Source: an uncultured Clostridia bacterium
Lineage (GTDB): Bacteria > Bacillota > Clostridia > Oscillospirales > Acutalibacteraceae
Length of the DNA stretch: 64,000 nucleotides
Reading direction: 5' to 3'
NCBI GenBank assembly: GCA_946407065.1
Contig: CAMJMQ010000003.1
Span: 62,001-126,000 of the forward strand
The notes below the pieces were generated by a model, which saw only the letters and a program-made list of their open reading frames with translations, ran no database searches and was not told where the DNA came from. The position numbers were made by a program, and so were the translations under genes. This document shows, in pieces, positions 17,168 through 31,731 of the stretch. How positions within the stretch are numbered: position 1 is the stretch's first letter; each line of letters begins with the position of its first letter.

Positions 17168-17407
17168 CTATAAAGGCGTGTACATCGAGGATACATCCTC
17201 TTTGCGGATGGTCTCGACCACCTTATCGACACGGAATTTGACGGAACGGGATTCAAAATTCAGCTCCACCACGTCGCCGACCTTGACGTCATAAGAAGCG
17301 CGCGCGACCTTGCCGTTAACGACCGCTTTACCCGCGTCACACACCTCGTTGGCAACGGTACGGCGCTTGATGATGCGGGAAACCTTCAAGTATTTATCTA
17401 ATCTCAT
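17168..17407 (-). CDS. rqcP: Ribosome-associated quality control protein RqcP (YabO), S4 domain
   Basis: 79 residues from the ATG at 17407; nearly the whole protein is one S4 RNA-binding domain (MRLDKYLKVSRIIKRRTVANEVCDAGKAVVNGKVARASYDVKVGD). RqcP/RqcH add alanine tails to peptides stuck on 50S subunits. Gene order rqcP...yabP-yabQ-divIC-yabR matches Bacillus. Confidence 0.95.
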   Translation of the reverse strand: MRLDKYLKVSRIIKRRTVANEVCDAGKAVVNGKVARASYDVKVGDVVELNFESRSVKFRVDKVVETIRKEDVSSMYTPL

Positions 17408-17530
17408 AGTGACCTCCAATATGATAGCTATAATTAAAACAATCTCCGCCCGTGACACGAGTGTCCGGGCGCCTCCCTTAGAAAAGGAAGACTAATTCAT
17501 TATAACGTCTTTGTGCGGACTCGTCAACAG

Positions 17531-17562
17531 AAAAAACAGGGGCAGACCGAAGTCTGCCCCTG
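17531..17562 (-). terminator. Terminator of the dockerin/starch-binding protein gene
   Basis: Perfect 11-bp stem CAGGGGCAGAC/GTCTGCCCCTG closed, on the minus strand, by a TTCG tetraloop and followed by TTTTTTC; it lies 22 nt after the stop. Confidence 0.97.
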
Positions 17563-17584
17563 TAATAGGATAGGATTTGATTAT

Positions 17585-20500
17585 TTATTTCCAGCCGATG
17601 TTAAACTTGTTACCGCTGCCCCAACCTGTGAAGTACAGGGTGCCGGACTGCATCTTAATATCCTCGGACTGGTTCCAACAGGTATCCCAGTCTGCGGAGG
17701 TAGAGCCGGTGGGCATTCTGACTACCAGAATGTTGCCGTAATCAGCTGCGCCGGCAAATACGATGTTGGAGCCTGAAGCAGTGCCCTGGATCCAAGTTCC
17801 TTCGGAATTATCGTTCCAAACCCATGCGAACCATGCAGGATCAGCCTGACCTGCGTCGCCGGGCTCGAAGGTAACGTCCTTACCGGAAGGTGTAGGAGTG
17901 GTCGGCTGAGGAGCGGTAGTGGGATCGGGTGTGGGATCGGTGCCGCCGATATCATAGAAAGCAACATCATAGTTACCTGTGCTATCCTTATCGGTCATGT
18001 AAACGCCGGTAGCGCCGGTAAAGGTGATGTCGATCGTCTGCTGAGTGCCGCCGTCGTTGATGACGTAGTTGGTCATACCAGTCGGCATCTCGAAGGAGTA
18101 GCGCTGCTCACCCATCTCGTTGGTGTCATAATAAGTCATCGGTACGCCCGGCCAATCGACAGGCTGATCCTCTTCAGACCAGTAGTAGATGTTAACGGTG
18201 CCAAAGCCCTTGTTATTAGAGAAGATGATGGTTCTGCCGGTAATATCGCCTCCGCCCTGAGTAGGATCAGGCGTCGGGGTAGAACCGCCGTCGATGTACA
18301 TGTAACCGCCGAAGGTGCTCCAATCACTCTGGTAGGTGGTCTTGAAGTAGATAGTGACATCGCCCGCGTGAGCCGCGTCAACCGTGTACTCATTATCCAT
18401 GCCATCGGGGTACCATGTGGTGATCGCACCATTCTCGACCTTGACCGCCTTGATGCCGTCGGTAGCGGAAAGTGTGGTGCTGAGCATATACTCACCGGGG
18501 TTTGCGGTATTCTCGCTGAACTTATAAGCAGAATCCGCTTTCCACTCGGTCATGGTGCCGACCAGATAGTAGCCGTCGGTGATGCTCGGAGTAGGATCAG
18601 TCGGCTGAGGAGCGGTGGTCGGATCAGTATCGGACACGGGAGCTACCTTATAGTTGGTGCCGTCCATCTGACCGGAAAGCTTCCAGTGTGCACCGTCTGC
18701 GATACCTTCATCGATATCTACGGTTTGATAGGTGTCGCCGTTATTGAAGATAAGACCGATGCTGTTCGCAGGGATCTGTGCAGAGTAGACGTTGCCGCCT
18801 GCATTGGTCATCGCGGTACCGGGCCACTCGCCGAGAGGCTCGTTGCCGTCTTCATCCCAGCAATACGCGTGAACATTACTCCAGTTATTAGTGTTGGTGA
18901 ACTTAACGGTGATCATATCGGGAGTCGGTGCAGATCCACCGTCGATATAGAGATATCCGCCAAAGGTGCTCCAGTCACTCTGGTAGGTGGCTTTGAAATA
19001 GACAGTGACGTCGCCTGCGTGTGCCGCGTCAACAACGTACTCATCACCCACACCGCCGGGATACCATGTGGTGATCTTGCCGTTCTCGACCTTGACCGCC
19101 TTGATTCCGTCGGAAGCGGCGAGGGTCGTGCTGAGCATATACTCGCCGGGGTTAGCGGTATTCTCACTGAACTTGTATGCAGAATCCGCTTTCCACTCGG
19201 TCATGGTACCGACCAGATAATAGCCGTCGGTGATGGTAACGGGTGCCTCAGTCGGCGCCTCGGTCGGCGCCTGAGTGGGCTTGGGTGCCTCGGTCGGAGC
19301 TTCTGTAGGTTTAGGAGCTTCGGTCGGAGCCTGCGTCGGCTTCGGTGCCTCGGTAGGTGCCTCTGTGGGCTTCGGTGCCTCGGTAGGTGCTGCGGTGGGA
19401 GCTACAGTAGGCTCTATCTCCTCAGGCCATGTGAACGTGGAATGCATACGGATGTTCTCATATCCGGGCTGGATCTCGTAATCATCGATTATCTTGGTCA
19501 AACGCTGATCCGAGATTGCCAAAATCTTGCTATTGGTAACGACCCTGGTCTCGCCGGGTGCAAGAACTTTATAGTGGGATTCTATCAGTACATCGTTGTT
19601 ATCATCAAAGTAGTACGGCTTACTGACAGAGGGAATGGTAGCGAGAATGTGGATCTCACCCGGGATCTTACCGTTGGCGAGCCATGCGCCTCCTTTCGTA
19701 TTCGCGATGATCGGGAGCATCTCCTCGGGATTGAGGATATCGCCCTCTTCGGGATCATACGGATCTGCGAGTTGGAGATAATTGACGTCATAGCTCTGTA
19801 AGCAATCCAGCGAACCGATACCGCCGTTCTCATAAGCAACAGTATTCAGAGTGGTGTAAATGGTGATAGTCTCACCGACATCAAAGGTCTTTGTATCCTC
19901 TACACCGTCCAGACTGACAACAGTTACTGTCAGCTTTCCGGCAGGTGTAGGCTCAGTCGGTGCCTCGGTGGGCTTGGGTGCCTCGGTCGGTGCCTGTGTC
20001 GGCTTGGGAGCCTCGGTCGGTGCCTCAGTGGGCTTCGGTGCCTCGGTAGGTGCTGCGGTGGGAGCTACAGTAGGCTCTATCTCCTCAGGCCACGTGAACG
20101 TGGAATGCATACGGATGTTCTCATATCCGGGTCGGATCACATACTTATCGATCATCTTGGTCAGAAGCTGATCCGCAAGTGACAGAGTCTTACAGTTGGT
20201 TACGACTCTTGTCTCGCCGGGCGCAAGAACTTTATAGTGGGATTCTACCAGAATATCGTTGTTGTCATCAAAGAGGTACGGATTATTGATAGAGGGAACG
20301 ACGGCGTTGAAATAGAGGTTACCCGATTCATTACCTTTAGTCATCATTGCGCCTTTTTGGGCGAGGATCGGGAACATCTCGTCGGGATGGAGGATCTCGC
20401 CCTCGGCGGGTTCATACTCATCCGCAAGCTGGAGATAAACGGCGTCATAGACCTGTGTACAATCCACTCCGCCGATTCGACCTCCATCATAAGCGGAGGT

Positions 20501-23500
20501 GTTCAGGGTGGTATATACGGTGATGGTCTCACCGACATCAAAGGTCTTTGTATCCTCTACACCGTCCAGACTGACAACAGTTACTGTCAGCTTTCCGGCA
20601 GGTGTAGGCTCAGTCGGTGCCTCAGTGGGCTTCGGTGCCTCGGTCGGTGCCTGTGTCGGCTTGGGCGCTTCGGTCGGTGCCTCGGTCGGCTTGGGCGCCT
20701 CGGTCGGAGCCTCGGTGGGCTCTGCGGGTGCAGTCCATGTGACGGTCATCTTCGCGCCGGTCTTGGTGTCGAAGTTGAAGCCGCTCAGGTCGAGCTGCAT
20801 CTTGATGGTGGTGCCTGCGGTCAGGCCGGTGATCTTGAGGTTGGTGGAACCGTTGTAGATCGCGTCGGTGGTTACGCCGTTAGCGATGATGCCGTTGTCG
20901 CCAAGACCGAAGTTATGGGTCCATGCGTCGTTGATCGCGAACTTGAACTCGGGATCGGAGGGGTCATACTCGCCGAGAGTGTACTCAGCCTCGTAGATAC
21001 CGTCTGCAACCTTGGTCATATGGTTCGCTCCGGCAGCGGGATCCCAGGTGATGTTGTTCAGCCAGCCATCGCCGTCTGCAGTACCGTTACCCACTGCGGT
21101 GACGGACTGTACATCCAGACCGGATTCATAGGAAACGATGTCGCCGTCTACCCAGGTCTTGGTGCCGTCACAATATACGGTGAAGGTGCCGGGGCCGGTC
21201 AGATTGAAGGTAACGTTGTTGCCTGTCTCGTCGCCGATCCAGGTAGTGCCGTTCTTGACAGCCTTGAGCTGTACATCCTTCATGGCTGCGTCAACAGTAT
21301 ACTGTCTGGTATAGATACCGTCGTCGCCCTTGGTCATGGTATTGTTCGTATCGTTGCCGTTCCAGGAGGTACCGAAGATAGAGGTCGTGTTACCGGCTAC
21401 GATGTAGGTATCCTCAGGAGCGGGTTCGGTGGGAGCTACCGTAGGCTTGGGCGCCTCGGTAGGTGCTTCTGTCGGAGCCTGAGTCGGCTTGGGCGCCTCG
21501 GTCGGAGTCGGTACCGCAGTCTCAACAGGCTCAGGCCATGTGAACGTGGAATGCATACGGATGTTCTCATATCCGGGCTGGATCTCGTAATCATCGATTA
21601 TCTTGGTCAAACGCTGATCCGAGATTGCCAAAATCTTGCTATTGGTAACGACCCTGGTCTCGCCGGGTGCAAGAACTTTATAGTGGGATTCTATCAGTAC
21701 ATCGTTGTTATCATCAAAGTAGTACGGCTTACTGACAGAGGGAATGGTAGCGAGAATGTGGATCTCACCCGGGATCTTACCGTTGGCGAGCCATGCGCCT
21801 CCTTTCGTATTCGCGATGATCGGGAGCATCTCCTCGGGATTGAGGATATCGCCCTCTTCGGGATCATACGGATCTGCGAGTTGGAGATAATTGACGTCAT
21901 AGCTCTGTAAGCAATCCAGCGAACCGATACCGCCGTTCTCATAAGCAACAGTATTCAGAGTGGTGTAAATGGTGATAGTCTCACCGACATCAAAGGTCTT
22001 TGTATCCTCTACACCGTCCAGACTGACAACAGTTACTGTCAGCTTTCCGGCAGGTGTAGGCTCAGTCGGTGCCTCGGTGGGCTTGGGTGCCTCGGTCGGT
22101 GCCTGTGTCGGCTTGGGAGCCTCGGTCGGTGCCTCAGTGGGCTTCGGTGCCTCGGTAGGTGCTGCGGTGGGAGCTACAGTAGGCTCTATCTCCTCAGGCC
22201 ACGTGAACGTGGAATGCATACGGATGTTCTCATATCCGGGTCGGATCACATACTTATCGATCATCTTGGTCAGAAGCTGATCCGCAAGTGACAGAGTCTT
22301 ACAGTTGGTTACGACTCTTGTCTCGCCGGGCGCAAGAACTTTATAGTGGGATTCTACCAGAATATCGTTGTTGTCATCAAAGAGGTACGGATTATTGATA
22401 GAGGGAACGACGGCGTTGAAATAGAGGTTACCCGATTCATTACCTTTAGTCATCATTGCGCCTTTTTGGGCGAGGATCGGGAACATCTCGTCGGGATGGA
22501 GGATCTCGCCCTCGGCGGGTTCATACTCATCCGCAAGCTGGAGATAAACGGCGTCATAGACCTGTGTACAATCCACTCCGCCGATTCGACCTCCATCATA
22601 AGCGGAGGTGTTCAGGGTGGTATATACGGTGATGGTCTCACCGACATCAAAGGTCTTTGTATCCTCTACACCGTCCAGACTGACAACAGTTACTGTCAGC
22701 TTTCCGGCAGGTGTAGGCTCAGTCGGTGCCTCGGTAGGCTTGGGTGCCTCGGTAGGTGCCTGTGTCGGCTTGGGCGCTTCGGTCGGTGCCTCAGTGGGCT
22801 TGGGCGCTTCGGTCGGTGCCCCGGTCGGCTGAGGAACGGGTTTATCAAATGTCGCGTTGACTGTCAGCTCGACGCCGGGCGCAGGGGTGCCCTTGTTGAC
22901 TAATCTTGTCAGCGCATCGTCAGCAGCAGCTAATGACGTCAGTACGTTTCTGACCTCACCGGTGCCGCCTGCCGTAACGGTATAGGTTGTCACGAGCATC
23001 AGATCGTCATCGGAATCAAAAACAAACGGATTGGTTGTGCTCGGTGTGGAAGCGTTATACAGGATCGTTCCGGGCTGAGTTAATCTGCCCATCGCTTGAT
23101 TGCCGCATACCGGGAATACCGTATCGCTGTCTGTGAACAGCTGTTCACCATCGATTGCGCTGGTCAACGACAAGACAGAATCCGTGTAGGTCTGGCTGCC
23201 GGCGATAGAAGCGATCTTGCCGCCGTCGGTCGCCAGAGTGGCGTCCAGAGAGGTATAAACGGTAAAGGTATCGCCGATATTGAACTCTTTTGTCTCAAAC
23301 TGACCGTTCAAGCCATAGATCGTGATCGTCGCGGTCTTAGCGGGTTCCTCGGTAGGCTTGGGCGCCTCAGTCGGAGCCTCGGTGGGCTTGGGTGCCTCGG
23401 TCGGAGCTTCGGTAGGCTTCGGAGCTACAGTCGGAGCCTCGGTCGGAACAGGAGGATCGGTAGGCTTGGGCTGAGTGGGAGCCTGAGTGGGCTCTTGGGT

Positions 23501-23923
23501 AGGAGCCTCTGTCGGTTCCGGATCAACATCAACCGGCTCGCCGATGCCCTTGTCCTGTGCCGCGGTCTGATGAGCGAGCCATTGACGAAGCAGATAAACG
23601 TCCTTTAGATCGATCGTTTCTTTCATGCCTAGTTCATAGTCTTTAAAGACATCGGCTGCCTTGAATTCGATCGTGTTTTCAGCATATTCTTTGTAATTGA
23701 GATAGCCGGATTTGTTCGCAATGGAACTTCTCAAGACATAAACGTCCTGCATATTTACACGACCATCGCGGTTGACGTCGCCTAAAAGCGCCGGTTCACT
23801 CGGCGGGTTCGTGTAAATGCCTTCGCCATCAGCCGCGGCTGTTTGGACGATACCCACGGACATCATCGCAAACAACAGGGTCAAAACCAGGATCAGACTG
23901 ATGACCTGCTTACATTTTCTCAT
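17585..23923 (-). CDS. Giant secreted dockerin protein with cohesin-like and starch-binding modules
   Basis: 2112 residues. A signal peptide (1-31, VQTAAA|DG) is followed by a dockerin (about 47-117: first Ca loop DVNRDGRVNMQD, second loop degenerate, both with V/L-Y-L-LR helices), then Pro/Thr/Glu/Ala linkers (PTEAPKPTEAPTEAP...). Module 1 (~198-365) and four further ~190-residue modules share GETITVYTTLNT-type strands and FDDNND..ESHYKVLAPGETRVV and look like cohesin-fold units. Between ~835 and 1075 is a pair of X25/SusE-like starch-binding domains (NGTTWIGDETGNN...). After 1560 come two copies of GYYLVGTMTEWKADSAYKF alternating with CBM26-like units (NNWSNVHAYCW..WPGTAMT..IFNNGDTYQT), then a final beta domain. 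This resembles starch-adherence proteins of Ruminococcus amylosomes: no catalytic module, multiple glycan binders, dockerin for complex assembly. No LPXTG or membrane anchor. Confidence 0.85.
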   Translation of the reverse strand: MRKCKQVISLILVLTLLFAMMSVGIVQTAAADGEGIYTNPPSEPALLGDVNRDGRVNMQDVYVLRSSIANKSGYLNYKEYAENTIEFKAADVFKDYELGMKETIDLKDVYLLRQWLAHQTAAQDKGIGEPVDVDPEPTEAPTQEPTQAPTQPKPTDPPVPTEAPTVAPKPTEAPTEAPKPTEAPTEAPKPTEEPAKTATITIYGLNGQFETKEFNIGDTFTVYTSLDATLATDGGKIASIAGSQTYTDSVLSLTSAIDGEQLFTDSDTVFPVCGNQAMGRLTQPGTILYNASTPSTTNPFVFDSDDDLMLVTTYTVTAGGTGEVRNVLTSLAAADDALTRLVNKGTPAPGVELTVNATFDKPVPQPTGAPTEAPKPTEAPTEAPKPTQAPTEAPKPTEAPTEPTPAGKLTVTVVSLDGVEDTKTFDVGETITVYTTLNTSAYDGGRIGGVDCTQVYDAVYLQLADEYEPAEGEILHPDEMFPILAQKGAMMTKGNESGNLYFNAVVPSINNPYLFDDNNDILVESHYKVLAPGETRVVTNCKTLSLADQLLTKMIDKYVIRPGYENIRMHSTFTWPEEIEPTVAPTAAPTEAPKPTEAPTEAPKPTQAPTEAPKPTEAPTEPTPAGKLTVTVVSLDGVEDTKTFDVGETITIYTTLNTVAYENGGIGSLDCLQSYDVNYLQLADPYDPEEGDILNPEEMLPIIANTKGGAWLANGKIPGEIHILATIPSVSKPYYFDDNNDVLIESHYKVLAPGETRVVTNSKILAISDQRLTKIIDDYEIQPGYENIRMHSTFTWPEPVETAVPTPTEAPKPTQAPTEAPTEAPKPTVAPTEPAPEDTYIVAGNTTSIFGTSWNGNDTNNTMTKGDDGIYTRQYTVDAAMKDVQLKAVKNGTTWIGDETGNNVTFNLTGPGTFTVYCDGTKTWVDGDIVSYESGLDVQSVTAVGNGTADGDGWLNNITWDPAAGANHMTKVADGIYEAEYTLGEYDPSDPEFKFAINDAWTHNFGLGDNGIIANGVTTDAIYNGSTNLKITGLTAGTTIKMQLDLSGFNFDTKTGAKMTVTWTAPAEPTEAPTEAPKPTEAPTEAPKPTQAPTEAPKPTEAPTEPTPAGKLTVTVVSLDGVEDTKTFDVGETITVYTTLNTSAYDGGRIGGVDCTQVYDAVYLQLADEYEPAEGEILHPDEMFPILAQKGAMMTKGNESGNLYFNAVVPSINNPYLFDDNNDILVESHYKVLAPGETRVVTNCKTLSLADQLLTKMIDKYVIRPGYENIRMHSTFTWPEEIEPTVAPTAAPTEAPKPTEAPTEAPKPTQAPTEAPKPTEAPTEPTPAGKLTVTVVSLDGVEDTKTFDVGETITIYTTLNTVAYENGGIGSLDCLQSYDVNYLQLADPYDPEEGDILNPEEMLPIIANTKGGAWLANGKIPGEIHILATIPSVSKPYYFDDNNDVLIESHYKVLAPGETRVVTNSKILAISDQRLTKIIDDYEIQPGYENIRMHSTFTWPEEIEPTVAPTAAPTEAPKPTEAPTEAPKPTQAPTEAPKPTEAPTEAPKPTQAPTEAPTEAPVTITDGYYLVGTMTEWKADSAYKFSENTANPGEYMLSTTLAASDGIKAVKVENGKITTWYPGGVGDEYVVDAAHAGDVTVYFKATYQSDWSTFGGYLYIDGGSAPTPDMITVKFTNTNNWSNVHAYCWDEDGNEPLGEWPGTAMTNAGGNVYSAQIPANSIGLIFNNGDTYQTVDIDEGIADGAHWKLSGQMDGTNYKVAPVSDTDPTTAPQPTDPTPSITDGYYLVGTMTEWKADSAYKFSENTANPGEYMLSTTLSATDGIKAVKVENGAITTWYPDGMDNEYTVDAAHAGDVTIYFKTTYQSDWSTFGGYMYIDGGSTPTPDPTQGGGDITGRTIIFSNNKGFGTVNIYYWSEEDQPVDWPGVPMTYYDTNEMGEQRYSFEMPTGMTNYVINDGGTQQTIDITFTGATGVYMTDKDSTGNYDVAFYDIGGTDPTPDPTTAPQPTTPTPSGKDVTFEPGDAGQADPAWFAWVWNDNSEGTWIQGTASGSNIVFAGAADYGNILVVRMPTGSTSADWDTCWNQSEDIKMQSGTLYFTGWGSGNKFNIGWK
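19421..20624 (-). repeat. Internal 1.2-kb direct repeat, C-terminal copy
   Basis: Essentially identical at the DNA level to 21530-22733 (offset 2109 bp = 703 codons), encoding residues ~1100-1501: two modules plus linker. Divergence begins only in the Pro/Thr linkers on each side. Confidence 0.93.
21530..22733 (-). repeat. Internal 1.2-kb direct repeat, N-terminal copy
   Basis: Partner of 19421-20624, encoding residues ~397-798. Left boundary at ctcaggccat, right boundary in the linker after caggtgtaggctcagtcg. Confidence 0.93.
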
Positions 23924-24029
23924 GTTATCTCCTCCTAAATCACTGCTTGCATCGGGGAAAACGGTCCGAATACACGCACAATTAATTTAACAGAGCAGCC
24001 ACTTCGGGTATACTCTCGCTATTATGTTT

Positions 24030-24058
24030 ATTATATTACAACTACGTAATCTTTTCAA
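24030..24058 (-). promoter_or_regulatory. Probable promoter of the dockerin protein gene
   Basis: Minus strand TTGAAA (24053-24058), 17 nt, TATAAT (24030-24035), about 105 nt before the ATG. Confidence 0.65.
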
Positions 24059-24160
24059 TAAATCCGCTCTCCTTTTGTCAAAGCGAATGCATAGAAAAAT
24101 CAATCCTGTTTTTGGCAGTTTTGCACAATAACGGGAATAACTTTTGAATAATTCTCACAA

Positions 24161-24190
24161 AGAAAAATGAGCCTCCAAAACGGAGGCTCA
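24161..24190 (-). terminator. Terminator of rpoBC
   Basis: TGAGCCTCC-gtttt-GGAGGCTCA on the minus strand followed by TTTTTCTTT, 12 nt after the rpoC stop. Confidence 0.95.
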
Positions 24191-24202
24191 TATGATTTGA
24201 TC

Positions 24203-27754
<3,552 letters not shown>

Positions 27755-27769
27755 GTTAGCCCCTCCTTA

Positions 27770-30700
27770 TTAAACTTCGTCGGATCCGAAATCGTCATAA
27801 TCGAGCATGTCGTCCTGATCCTCATAGATGGAATTCTCGTCGAACATATTGCCCTCTTCATCCTGATCTTCATCGAGCAGGAAGCCGTCCATCGAGGTCA
27901 TGACCTGATCTTCCTCGAGCGTCTCGTCATCGGAAGCGACAGCGATATCGTCGTCCTCCTCGAAATGCTGTTTGAGGTCGATCTCCTCACCCTCGTCGTT
28001 GAGTACGCGGACGTCGAGCGACAGGCTCTGCAGCTCTTTGATCAGAACCTTGAAGGACTCGGGGATACCCGGCGTCGGGATGTTCTGACCCTTGACGATG
28101 GATTCATACGCCTTGACACGGCCGACGACATCGTCGGACTTCACGGTCAAAATCTCCTGCAGGGTGTAAGCGGCGCCGTAAGCCTCCAGCGCCCAAACTT
28201 CCATCTCACCGAAGCGCTGACCGCCGAACTGCGCCTTACCGCCCAGCGGCTGCTGGGTGACCAGGCTGTAAGGACCGGTGGAACGCGCGTGGATCTTATC
28301 ATCGACCAGATGATGCAGCTTGAGATAGTACATGTAGCCGACGGTGACGGGGTTATCGAAGAACTCACCGGTTCTGCCGTCGCGCAGACGGGTCTTACAC
28401 TCCATGGAGATACCGTTCTGACGGAAGCATTCGCCGAAGTCGATGCCGGTCTCGTCACGCATATCTTTATAATCGTCTTTATCTTTGATGCGCTCGAACA
28501 GCTCAAAGATGTCCTGCTCGTGAGCGCCGTCGAATACGGGAGTCATGATCTTCCAGCCAAGCGCCTTACATGCGTAGCCGAGGTGAACCTCGAGCACCTG
28601 ACCGATGTTCATACGGGAAGGTACGCCCAGGGGGTTGAGGACGATATCGAGCGGAGTACCGTCGGGCAGGAAGGGCATATCCTCCTGCGGCAGGATGCGC
28701 GATACGACACCCTTGTTACCGTGGCGACCCGCCATTTTATCGCCGACCGAGATCTTGCGCTTCTGCGCCAAATAGCAGCGGACGACCTTGTTCACGCCGG
28801 GCTGCAGCTCGTCGCGGCTGTCCTCGCGTGTGAACACCTTGACGTCGACAACGATACCGCTCTCGCCGTGAGGAACGCGCAGGGAGGTATCTCTGACCTC
28901 ACGCGCCTTTTCACCGAAGATGGCGCGCAGCAGGCGCTCCTCGGCAGTCAGCTCGGTCTCACCCTTGGGAGTGACCTTACCGACTAAGATATCGCCGGCA
29001 TGAACCTCGGCGCCGATGTGGATGATACCGTTCTCGTCCAGATCCTTGAGCATATCCTCGCCGACATTCGGGATGTCGCGGGTGATCTCTTCGGGTCCTA
29101 ATTTGGTATCACGGGCGTCGATCTCATACTCTTCGATATGGATAGAGGTATATACATCGTCGCGGACGATCTTTTCATTGATCAGTACCGCGTCCTCGTA
29201 GTTGTAACCTTCCCAGGTCATGAAGCCGATCAAAGCGTTCTTACCTAAGGAGATCTCGCCGTTCTTGGTAGCGGGGCCGTCGGCGAGGACTTCGCCCTTG
29301 ACCACGCGCTGTCCGCGCTCGACGATCGGGATCTGGTTGATACAGGTGCCCTGGTTGGAGCGGAGGAACTTGATGACCTCATGCTCCTTGACCTTGCCGT
29401 TATCATACTGAACGGTGATGTGGTTCGCGTCAACGCTCATGACGGTACCGTCGTCATCTGCCAGTACGCAGACGCCGGAGTCGGTACCCGCCTTGTATTC
29501 CATACCGGTACCGACGATCGGGGACTCGGTGACCATCAGCGGAACAGCCTGACGCTGCATGTTCGCGCCCATCAGCGCACGGTTCGCGTCATCGTTCTCG
29601 AGGAACGGGATCATCGCGGTAGCGACGGAGACGACCATGCGGGGGCTGACGTCCATGTAATCAAACTTGGACGCTCTGAGCTCGACGAATCCGTCCTTAT
29701 GACGGCCGACGACCTTTTTATGCACGAAATGACCTTCCTCATCGAGGGGCTCATTCGCCTGTGCGACATAGAACTCGTCCTCCATGTCAGCGGTCATATA
29801 GACAACTTCCTTGGTGACGATGCCGGTCTCTTTATCGATCTTGCGGAAGGGGGTCTCAATAAAGCCGTACTCGTTGATCTTCGCGAAGGTCGCGAGGTAG
29901 GAGATCAGACCGATGTTAGGACCTTCAGGTGTCTCGATCGGGCACATACGTCCGTAGTGGGTATAGTGTACGTCACGTACCTCGAATCCCGCTCTGTCTC
30001 GGCTCAGACCGCCGGGACCCAGGGCTGACAGACGTCTTTTATGTGTCAGCTCGGCGAGAGGGTTGTTCTGGTCCATAAACTGGGACAGCGGAGAGGAACC
30101 GAAGAATTCCTTGATCGCCGCGGTCACGGGACGAATATTGATCAGGGTCGCGGGAGAGAGCGCCTCGGGATCCTGCGCCTGCAGGGTCATGCGCTCACGG
30201 ATGACACGCTCCAAACGGGAAAAGCCGATGCGGAACTGGTTCTGCAGCAGCTCGCCGACGCAGCGGATACGACGGTTGCCCAAGTGGTCGATATCGTCGG
30301 TGGTACCGATATGCTCCGCGAGGCAGTTCATATAGTTGATGGAGGCGAAGATATCCTCGACGGTGATGTGGTTGGGAACGAGCTCGCCCGCGCGGCGCTC
30401 GATCTCAGCCTTGAGCTCCTCTTCACTCTCGCAGGAGTCGAGGATCTCGCACAGTACGTCGAAAGATACGCGCTCCTTGACGCCCAGCTCGGAGCAGTCG
30501 AAATCAACATAAGCGTTGATGTCGACCATGCCGTTAGAGAGCACCTTGACCTCGTGACCGTCCTCGGCGGCGATGTAAACGAACTTGACGCCCGCGTTGT
30601 CGATCTGTGCCGCCATCTCACGGGTGACGGTATCACCGCGCTGTGCCAGCACCTCACCGGTGCGGGGCGCGACAACGGGCTGGGTCAGGGTATGTCCGGT

Positions 30701-31567
30701 GATACGACCGGCTAAATTCAGCTTTTTATTGTATTTATATCTGCCGACGCGCGACATATCATAGCGCCTCGGGTCAAAGAAGAGGTTATTGATGTGCGTT
30801 TGCGCGCTCTCGATGGTGGGAGGCTCAGAGGGGCGCAGCTTGCGGTAAACTTCGATCAGACCGTCCTCAACGCTCTTGCAGCCGTCCTTTTCAAAGGTCG
30901 CCTTGATGCGCTTGTCATCGCCGAACATCTCGACGATATCGCCGTCGGTGCCCAGACCTAAAGCGCGCAAAAAGACTGTGATCGGCAGCTTGCGGTTCTT
31001 GTCGATACGGACATAGAACACGTCGTTGACGTCGTTCTCATACTCCAGCCATGCGCCGCGGTTCGGGATGACGGTGGAGGAGAACAGCTCCTTACCGGTC
31101 TTATCATGGTTCATCTTGAAATAAACGCCCGGAGAACGAACGAGCTGAGATACGATGACACGCTCAGCGCCGTTGATAACGAAGGTACCGGAGTCGGTCA
31201 TCAGGGGAAAGTCGCCCATAAAGACGTTAGATTCCTTGATCTCACCGGTCTCTTTATTCAGCAGGCGCGCGGTTACACGCAGCGCCGCGGAATATGTCGC
31301 GTCTCTCTCCTTACATTCGATGACCGAATAGTTCGGATGATCCACATCGAGGGTGTAATCGATGAAGTCAAGCACAAGGTTGTTCTGGTAGTCGTTGATA
31401 CCGGAGACATCCTTGAAGACCTCCTTGAGTCCTTCCTCGAGGAACCACTGATAGGATTTTTTCTGGATCTCGATAAGGTTCGGCATATTGATGACGTCTT
31501 CAATCTTGCCGAAGCTCTTACGCTCTGCTTTGCCCAATTTGACATCTTTGACATTGACCAAAAGCAC
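27770..31567 (-). CDS. rpoB: DNA-directed RNA polymerase subunit beta
   Basis: 1265 residues. Recognisable landmarks include the rifampicin region ([50 protein letters not shown] cluster) and [15 protein letters not shown]. The start is not certain: a GTG at 31567 lies 4 nt from GGAG, while a TTG at 31561 gives [11 protein letters not shown] with a 10-nt spacer and looks like other RpoB N-termini; an out-of-frame ATG lies between. The last ~75 residues are a very acidic tail ([19 protein letters not shown]...[12 protein letters not shown]). No rplJL genes precede it, unlike the usual ribosomal cluster. Confidence 0.98.
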   Translation of the reverse strand: MLLVNVKDVKLGKAERKSFGKIEDVINMPNLIEIQKKSYQWFLEEGLKEVFKDVSGINDYQNNLVLDFIDYTLDVDHPNYSVIECKERDATYSAALRVTARLLNKETGEIKESNVFMGDFPLMTDSGTFVINGAERVIVSQLVRSPGVYFKMNHDKTGKELFSSTVIPNRGAWLEYENDVNDVFYVRIDKNRKLPITVFLRALGLGTDGDIVEMFGDDKRIKATFEKDGCKSVEDGLIEVYRKLRPSEPPTIESAQTHINNLFFDPRRYDMSRVGRYKYNKKLNLAGRITGHTLTQPVVAPRTGEVLAQRGDTVTREMAAQIDNAGVKFVYIAAEDGHEVKVLSNGMVDINAYVDFDCSELGVKERVSFDVLCEILDSCESEEELKAEIERRAGELVPNHITVEDIFASINYMNCLAEHIGTTDDIDHLGNRRIRCVGELLQNQFRIGFSRLERVIRERMTLQAQDPEALSPATLINIRPVTAAIKEFFGSSPLSQFMDQNNPLAELTHKRRLSALGPGGLSRDRAGFEVRDVHYTHYGRMCPIETPEGPNIGLISYLATFAKINEYGFIETPFRKIDKETGIVTKEVVYMTADMEDEFYVAQANEPLDEEGHFVHKKVVGRHKDGFVELRASKFDYMDVSPRMVVSVATAMIPFLENDDANRALMGANMQRQAVPLMVTESPIVGTGMEYKAGTDSGVCVLADDDGTVMSVDANHITVQYDNGKVKEHEVIKFLRSNQGTCINQIPIVERGQRVVKGEVLADGPATKNGEISLGKNALIGFMTWEGYNYEDAVLINEKIVRDDVYTSIHIEEYEIDARDTKLGPEEITRDIPNVGEDMLKDLDENGIIHIGAEVHAGDILVGKVTPKGETELTAEERLLRAIFGEKAREVRDTSLRVPHGESGIVVDVKVFTREDSRDELQPGVNKVVRCYLAQKRKISVGDKMAGRHGNKGVVSRILPQEDMPFLPDGTPLDIVLNPLGVPSRMNIGQVLEVHLGYACKALGWKIMTPVFDGAHEQDIFELFERIKDKDDYKDMRDETGIDFGECFRQNGISMECKTRLRDGRTGEFFDNPVTVGYMYYLKLHHLVDDKIHARSTGPYSLVTQQPLGGKAQFGGQRFGEMEVWALEAYGAAYTLQEILTVKSDDVVGRVKAYESIVKGQNIPTPGIPESFKVLIKELQSLSLDVRVLNDEGEEIDLKQHFEEDDDIAVASDDETLEEDQVMTSMDGFLLDEDQDEEGNMFDENSIYEDQDDMLDYDDFGSDEV

Positions 31568-31619
31568 ATCACTCCTTCTTTTGATAGTTCACGGAAAACA
31601 TATTTGGATCACAATCTAA

Positions 31620-31712
31620 TTTGATGGTTTCTCGCTTACGCTCGATCAATCATGCAATCCCTCGCCTGCTCATGCAGGAGCTCCCTTGACCAAAGGGAGC
31701 CTTGGTGACAAG
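31620..31712 (-). repeat. AAGGCTCCCTTTGG-type hairpin repeat in the rpoB leader
   Basis: On the minus strand CCAAGGCTCCCTTTGGTCAAGGGAGCTCCTGCATGAGCAGG... repeats the family at 11299; here the second small hairpin is CTGCATGAGCAG. It lies within the putative rpoB leader. Confidence 0.6.
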
Positions 31713-31731
31713 ATTGTTTCCAAATTGCCTC

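Noticed and set aside
18368..22903. Several long plus-strand frames rich in Gly/Leu/Arg repeats opposite the dockerin protein
   Set aside because: They mirror the Pro/Thr linker repeats; the minus frame has a signal peptide, dockerin and recognisable domains.
19240..23520. Short periodic repeats that could look like a CRISPR array
   Set aside because: They are in-frame TEAPKPTEAP linker codons, without unique spacers of uniform length or cas genes.
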